A stretch of 64,000 nucleotides of DNA, from positions 1,488,001 to 1,552,000 of the forward strand of contig OY762510.1 of assembly GCA_963665935.1 (NCBI GenBank), given 5' to 3'. A program made the translations under genes and the position numbers. The notes beneath the pieces are model-generated. The model was not told the origin of the DNA, made no database searches, and saw only the letters and a list, made by a program, of their open reading frames with translations. The stretch is from Syntrophus sp963665935. GTDB taxonomy: Bacteria; Desulfobacterota; Syntrophia; Syntrophales; Syntrophaceae. Each line of letters begins with the position of its first letter. Position 1 is the stretch's first letter. Shown here piece after piece: positions 60,266 to 64,000 of this stretch.

Positions 60266-60734
60266 GAAGTTTCCCTCTGGGGCTGGTCGATTGCGTCCCT
60301 GTTGTCAAGCGATACACAGACATTGGTCATTGAGGAAATAATACCGGGTTGCCTTCATTTGGTTAACTGCGTTGGCTTCGTTGTCGGCTCCTCGACGTAT
60401 CATTTATACGACTGCGTCGCCTCCTCTTTGCCGCCTTGTTATCCTTTTGAATGCAACTCGGTAAGGGCACACAAAAAATATTTCTGCTTGAGATGTCTGA
60501 ATGTCTGAGTTGGTTTTTGTTCAGGATTCAGGAAATATTTCAAAGAAAGGAAAATGGCAAGGTAAATAGATTATACATATAGTGTAAGTAGAAACTATAT
60601 ATTTAGTGCTTTTCTTTCCAGTTTTATTGTTTTCTAGAGCATTGATATATTGATGGAATCACTCTGATTTATTCATGATGCCAGTGGAAATCAGTATTCC
60701 GTCTCTCCATTCGGGGAACTAACAGATAAAGGAA
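60266..60734. other. Intergenic region with a possible dispersed repeat
   Basis: About 470 bp. The segment 60360-60475 is GC-richer than its surroundings and has dyads (CGACGTAT-N5-ATACG, then CTGCGTCG) and ends TGCAACTCGGTAA. Its composition and structure look like a repeated intergenic element, but only one copy is in the window. The right half (60480-60700) is AT-rich with no visible gene. Confidence 0.35.
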
Positions 60735-61355
60735 TCAAGCATTCTTCAGAACGATTCCCTCGACAATATTGGATACATCTTCGCAGACATCCGTGGCTTC
60801 CTCGATCCGTTCAAATATTTCTTTCCATTTTATCAGCTCAACCACATCCTTTTCTTCTTCGAACAGTCGAGAGACCGCCCTTCTCAAGACAATGTCCCCT
60901 TCGTTTTCAGCCGTATTGATTTCCACACAGGCATCAAGGATCATCCGGGCATTCTTCTTGTCACGCAGGGCATAGACGACCTCTTTCACCTTGAGGATGG
61001 ATTTATTGAGAATACGGGACAGTTCTTTCAGCTCCGGCGCCGGCTCCTTGATCTTGTAGAGGGGCATTCGGAGAGCGCAAGCTTCGATCATATCCATAAT
61101 GGTGTCCATCTTGTTGAGAAGTGCGTGGATGTCCTCCCGATCGAAAGGGGTGAGAAAAGTCCGATGCATTTTTTCATAGGTTTTGTGCGTGATGACATCG
61201 GCCTCGTGCTCTATTTGCTTGATCCGGACAATCTTGGGTTCTGCCTTTTCGTAATTTTCCAGCATCTCCATGAACAGAAGGCCTCCCTCTTCGATCTTGG
61301 CCGCCAGTTCTTCAAAGAGATCGAAGAATTTTTCTTCCCTGGGAATAAGTCTCAT
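60735..61355 (-). CDS. DUF47 (PhoU-like) family protein
   Basis: Helical protein of 206 residues of the DUF47/PhoU-like group. Conserved metal-binding acidic/His motifs are IKQIEHEADVITHKTYEKMH and ALLNKMDTIMDMIEACALRM, with a repeat INTAENEGDIVLRRAVSRLF and ERIEEATDVCEDVSNIVEGI. Such genes usually precede a PiT phosphate transporter and are thought to regulate it; no transporter gene is present on either side here. Confidence 0.9.
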   Translation of the reverse strand: MRLIPREEKFFDLFEELAAKIEEGGLLFMEMLENYEKAEPKIVRIKQIEHEADVITHKTYEKMHRTFLTPFDREDIHALLNKMDTIMDMIEACALRMPLYKIKEPAPELKELSRILNKSILKVKEVVYALRDKKNARMILDACVEINTAENEGDIVLRRAVSRLFEEEKDVVELIKWKEIFERIEEATDVCEDVSNIVEGIVLKNA

Positions 61356-61635
61356 CTGACGCTTTCTCCTTTCCTGATCCTCCGCACAGTCTCCATTGAA
61401 TTCCGAAACAAATCACGCGCAATTGAATAGCTTTCCAACACTTCTGTCCTGCGTTCGAGTGTCGATGATCCTTCTTAAATAATAAAACTCTGATGGACGC
61501 TCTTTTCAAAGCCCAGCGTCTTACAATGAAATATCACCCTGCAGCCAAGAAGTCCAGTGCAGGGAAAGAGAATACGAAAGACAGGGGATAGGATGAAAAG
61601 GAGGAACGAATTTGAGTTCTAATAACAAAAAAAAA

Positions 61636-61691
61636 TCGAGCGGTTGGCGGGGTAGGACTGTTCTCCTACCCCCTGTTCCGAAACCGCTCGA
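61636..61691 (-). terminator. Two-tier terminator of the Na+ pump operon
   Basis: Outer arms TCGAGCGGTT / AACCGCTCGA (61636-61645, 61682-61691) enclose an inner perfect hairpin GGGGTAGGA / TCCTACCCC (61649-61657, 61664-61672). On the minus strand nine T follow (A-run 61627-61635). It lies 10 bp after the small OadG-like gene. Confidence 0.88.
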
Positions 61692-61701
61692 ATCTTTACT
61701 G

Positions 61702-61857
61702 TTACTCCGGCATTTTTGTTTTTTTGTGCCCGATCCTGCTCAGGAAACCAAGGGCGCGAATAAAGAAACTGATGAAATACAGAACGAAAAAGCAGGCAAC
61801 AAAATCAAACACACTCAAAAAAATAGCCCCGGACATCGTGTCTTGAATCATATTCAT
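61702..61857 (-). CDS. Small one-helix membrane protein (possible Na+ pump gamma-type subunit)
   Basis: A 51-codon gene beginning MNMIQDTMSG. The core is hydrophobic (FLSVFDFVACFFVLYFISFF) and the tail is basic (SRIGHKKTKMPE), i.e. one transmembrane helix with a positively charged end. Its ATG overlaps the stop of the beta-subunit gene (ATGA), and the terminator comes just after. The size and position match the small gamma subunits of oxaloacetate/glutaconyl-CoA-type decarboxylase pumps, but sequence similarity is not demonstrable by eye. Confidence 0.65.
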   Translation of the reverse strand: MNMIQDTMSGAIFLSVFDFVACFFVLYFISFFIRALGFLSRIGHKKTKMPE

Positions 61858-62984
61858 TTGACCACCCCCAATAAGGTAAGCATGATGCCACCGGCCACGG
61901 CCGTTCCCAGGACTCCGGCCAGGTTAGGCCCCATGGCATGCATGATAAGGAAACTGCGCCTGTTCGCCTGATTGCCGACAACATGGGAGACACGGGCAGC
62001 CATCGGGACGGCAGCGATGCCGGCAGACCCGATCAGGGGATTGATCTTCCCCTTGCTCATCCAGCACATCATCCGCCCCCACAGCAGGCCGCTCGCCGTA
62101 CCTGTTGCGAAGGCGATCAAGCCCAGCACGACGATTTCCAGTGTTTTGATATTGACAAAGTTTTCTGCGCTCATTGTTGTGCCGATTGCCGTTGCGATAA
62201 AAACAGTCACAATGTCCAGAAACTGTCCGCCAAGGGTATCGGCGACTCTCTGCATGATGCCCGATTCCCTCACCATGTTTCCCAGCATCAGACAGGAAAT
62301 CAACGGTGCGATCGGGGGAAGGAGCACCAGAACCACAATGATGATCATCACGGGAAAGATGACCTTCTCCGCTTTCGTAACAGGCCTCAATGCCGTCATG
62401 GCGATTTTTCTTTCCTTTTCCGGGACAAGCAATTTCATGATCGGCGGCTGAATCAAGGGCAGCAGCGCCATGTAAGAATAAGCCGCAACGGCGACCTGCC
62501 CCAGCAGATGAGGGGCCAGCTTGGAAGCCACATAGATGGCCATCGGACCGTCTGCACCTCCGATAATGCCGATGGTAGCCGATTCGGCAATATTAAAGCC
62601 GATGAGCTTTGCGCCGATCAAGGCGATGAAAATTCCAAGATGGGCCGCAGCGCCCAATACGATCGTACTGGGGTTGGCAATCAGTGGTCCAAAATCGGTC
62701 ATGGCGCCGACCCCTAAGAAGATCAGCGGGGGATAAATGACATCCGTTATGCCTTTGTAGTTGAAGTACAAAAGACCTCCCGGATCCATCAACCCGGTAC
62801 CCGGCACGTTGACGAGAATGCAGCCGATGCCCAGAGGCGCCAGCAGAAACGGCTCGTATTTTTTTCTCAGTCCCAGATAAATAAACATGATCCCGATGCA
62901 GATCATCACAATGTGAGCGATGGTAAAATTGGCCAAACCTGTGGCATTTCCCATTGCCATTAACATATCTATCAATATCTTCAT
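61854..62984 (-). CDS. oadB: Na+-translocating decarboxylase beta subunit (OadB/GcdB family)
   Basis: Integral-membrane subunit that couples biotin-dependent decarboxylation (oxaloacetate, glutaconyl-CoA or methylmalonyl-CoA) to Na+ export. From the ATG at 62984 (GAGGAGGAG ribosome site) it is 376 residues with about nine or more hydrophobic segments. Conserved blocks: IYPPLIFLGVGAMTDFGPLI, the Na+-binding IIGGADGPMAIYVASKLAPH and NPLIGSAGIAAVPMAARVSH, then HAMGPNLAGVLGTAVAGG. The carboxyltransferase and biotin subunits are not in this window. Confidence 0.95.
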   Translation of the reverse strand: MKILIDMLMAMGNATGLANFTIAHIVMICIGIMFIYLGLRKKYEPFLLAPLGIGCILVNVPGTGLMDPGGLLYFNYKGITDVIYPPLIFLGVGAMTDFGPLIANPSTIVLGAAAHLGIFIALIGAKLIGFNIAESATIGIIGGADGPMAIYVASKLAPHLLGQVAVAAYSYMALLPLIQPPIMKLLVPEKERKIAMTALRPVTKAEKVIFPVMIIIVVLVLLPPIAPLISCLMLGNMVRESGIMQRVADTLGGQFLDIVTVFIATAIGTTMSAENFVNIKTLEIVVLGLIAFATGTASGLLWGRMMCWMSKGKINPLIGSAGIAAVPMAARVSHVVGNQANRRSFLIMHAMGPNLAGVLGTAVAGGIMLTLLGVVK

Positions 62985-63120
62985 CTTCTCCTCCTCAATA
63001 GTGCGACTCATTGAGTCCAGGCCGCCCTGCGATCGGAAACGTATTTTCGGCTAGCGCTGTTGCGTTCATCGGGCGGCTCCTTAATGCCGAATCTGTCTTT
63101 GTATAGACAAGTCGGCAAGT

Positions 63121-63435
63121 TTACTTTCTCGGCAAGGGAATTAAAGTGATCAAGAGCCATAGTGTTGCCGTGATTCGTTCAACGATTTTAATTCCCGTAG
63201 CCCCGATTAAAACGATTGCCAGGAGTTTCGAAATCGCATCCATCCCCGATTCCGCCTTCCCCCCGATTGTAAAGATCCCTGGGATGGACAGGCCCGCGGT
63301 AGAAATTTTCAGTGGTTCATTGGCTGGCAATGAGCTTCCCGCAATCGATGTGGGTATGGAACTTACCTCCAGCAGGAACAGAAAAAGGAAAGCGAGAGAC
63401 ACAACCCACGAAATTCTTTTGAAACGGTTTCTCAT
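63121..63435 (-). CDS. Small membrane protein upstream of the Na+ pump gene
   Basis: A 104-residue product with an N-terminal signal or helix (ISWVVSLAFLFLFLLEVSSI) and a C-terminal hydrophobic stretch (ISKLLAIVLIGATGIKIVER, then TLWLLITLIPLP). A strong GGGGAGGAG ribosome site supports it. No family is recognised. It lies 136 bp upstream of oadB on the same strand and is probably in the same operon. Confidence 0.6.
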   Translation of the reverse strand: MRNRFKRISWVVSLAFLFLFLLEVSSIPTSIAGSSLPANEPLKISTAGLSIPGIFTIGGKAESGMDAISKLLAIVLIGATGIKIVERITATLWLLITLIPLPRK

Positions 63436-63477
63436 GATACGCTCCTCCCCAGGCTTCTACTTTTTAAGGGATATAAA

Positions 63478-63492
63478 ACAAACTACGTACCA
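63478..63492 (-). promoter_or_regulatory. Possible sigma-54 promoter for the Na+ pump operon
   Basis: On the minus strand TGGTACGTAGTTTGT resembles TGGCACG-N4-TTGC, with GG and the second element at correct spacing, but both C of the core are changed to T. It is 43 bp before the small membrane protein gene. About 100 bp further upstream lies the perfect palindrome ACCATATATGGT (63592-63603), a possible activator site, and the adjacent gene is a sigma-54 activator. Confidence 0.4.
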
Positions 63493-63675
63493 TCAGAAAT
63501 AAGGAGAGGCGAATATTTATAACTAGTTGATTATAAGAGTTATTTGTTGGAAGAAGGGATTGGGGCTGACAGGGCAGTGGCGAATTTCCCTACCATATAT
63601 GGTGGTTTCCGAATTATTTGTCGGGGAGGTGATGGTGGTTTTTTAAGAGGTGGAGGTTACGGTTGAGGAAAGGTT

Positions 63676-64000
63676 CTAAGGGCTTCCCGGTCTCTTGATC
63701 CCGAGCTTCTTCATCCGCGCCCTCAGGGTATTCGGGTGCAGATCAAGGATCTGAGCAGCCCCCCGGGGTCCTTCGATTCTCCAGCCGGTTTGCTGGAGCA
63801 CCTTCAGGATGTGGTCCCGCTCAGCCTCTGCCAGGGCCTTTGTTTCCCGTGATTTACGGAAGGGAGTTTCCTGCTCCCGGTTAGAATCGACAGGCCGTTC
63901 ATCAATCTTTTCCGCAAGCTGAAGTTCCGAGCCTTCGCTCACGATGACGGCCCGCTCGATCACATTGATCAGCTCGCGCACATTTCCCGGCCAGGAGTAA
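63676..64000 (-). CDS. Sigma-54-dependent activator, C-terminal part (cut by window end)
   Basis: The frame enters from the right edge in SWPGNVRELINVIERAVIVS, the end of the sigma-54 AAA+ domain, followed by a charged linker and a Fis-type helix-turn-helix (GPRGAAQILDLHPNTLRARM). About 108 residues are visible; the N-terminal domains are outside the window. The GTG at 63981 inside PGNVREL is not a real start. It probably regulates sigma-54 promoters nearby, possibly the Na+ pump operon. Confidence 0.88.
   Translation of the reverse strand, partial: YSWPGNVRELINVIERAVIVSEGSELQLAEKIDERPVDSNREQETPFRKSRETKALAEAERDHILKVLQQTGWRIEGPRGAAQILDLHPNTLRARMKKLGIKRPGSP

Noticed and set aside
61612..61971. 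119-codon plus-strand frame across the Na+ pump terminator
   Set aside because: It runs through the terminator hairpin and antisense to oadB and the 51-codon gene.

Overview
The window looks like chromosomal DNA of an anaerobic, Gram-negative deltaproteobacterium, most like the syntrophic fatty/aromatic-acid fermenters (Syntrophus type). This rests on gene content and not on a database match: an LPS-assembly lipoprotein and an MCE lipid-transport system (outer membrane), sigma-54 activators, a two-subunit ADP-forming acyl-CoA synthetase, a Na+-translocating decarboxylase beta subunit, a butyrate-kinase-like enzyme and a thiolase/DUF35 pair.

Layout. 0.2-3.8 kb: leuS, lptE and convergent rpsT. 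4.2-7.6 kb: an N-degron island, clpS-clpA-aat. 7.8-9.5 kb: a thiolase with its OB-fold/zinc-ribbon partner, closed by a terminator. 9.6-12.7 kb: hisH-hisF followed by pdxS-pdxT, two glutaminase/TIM-barrel synthase pairs. 12.7-23.6 kb (minus strand): a long gene run starting with fabD, then acyl-CoA dehydrogenase, KAS III, FabA, FabG, FabZ, KAS II, acyl carrier protein, a PlsC-type acyltransferase and a (frameshifted) phosphopantetheinyl transferase, then an MCE transporter set (permease, an ATPase remnant without Walker A, MCE protein, lipoprotein). A close match to a sigma-54 promoter precedes fabD, with inverted repeats placed like activator sites. The divergent neighbours are an NtrB-like kinase and an NtrC-like activator. 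This is the best candidate for an undescribed system: a sigma-54-controlled specialised lipid synthesis and transport locus.

26.9-36.1 kb is a mobile-element zone: a decayed IS701-like transposase, a HesB/IscA-like gene, an orphan type I-C-like cas1 with no cas2 or array, a complete IS21-type element (5-bp target duplication) inside a decayed IS5-like gene, a decayed IS with matching inverted repeats, and a complete IS66 element (8-bp target duplication). 36.2-40.6 kb: an ACMSD-like amidohydrolase, a Crp/Fnr regulator with a perfect TGTGA-N6-TCACA palindrome over its stop codon, a 52-residue CxxC protein and a divergent butyrate kinase. 40.6-43.5 kb: a DUF374 acyltransferase, an endonuclease III-like glycosylase and a Do/HtrA protease.

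43.7-51.8 kb is a branched-chain amino-acid operon (minus strand): ilvB-ilvN-ilvB-ilvN-ilvC-ilvD, with two complete acetohydroxyacid synthases. It begins with an unannotated 26-codon leader peptide rich in Ile, Leu and Val codons, followed by mutually exclusive hairpins, i.e. a classical attenuator; further hairpins lie between ilvN/ilvC and ilvC/ilvD. 51.9-64 kb: an acetate transporter with a strong sigma-70 promoter, a LysE exporter, an M48 lipoprotein protease, the ADP-forming acyl-CoA synthetase subunits, a PflA-like radical SAM protein, two related surface proteins, a LysM-NlpC/P60 hydrolase, a DUF47 protein, the Na+ pump beta subunit followed by a 51-codon one-helix gene, a small membrane protein, and the C-terminal part of another sigma-54 activator cut by the window end.
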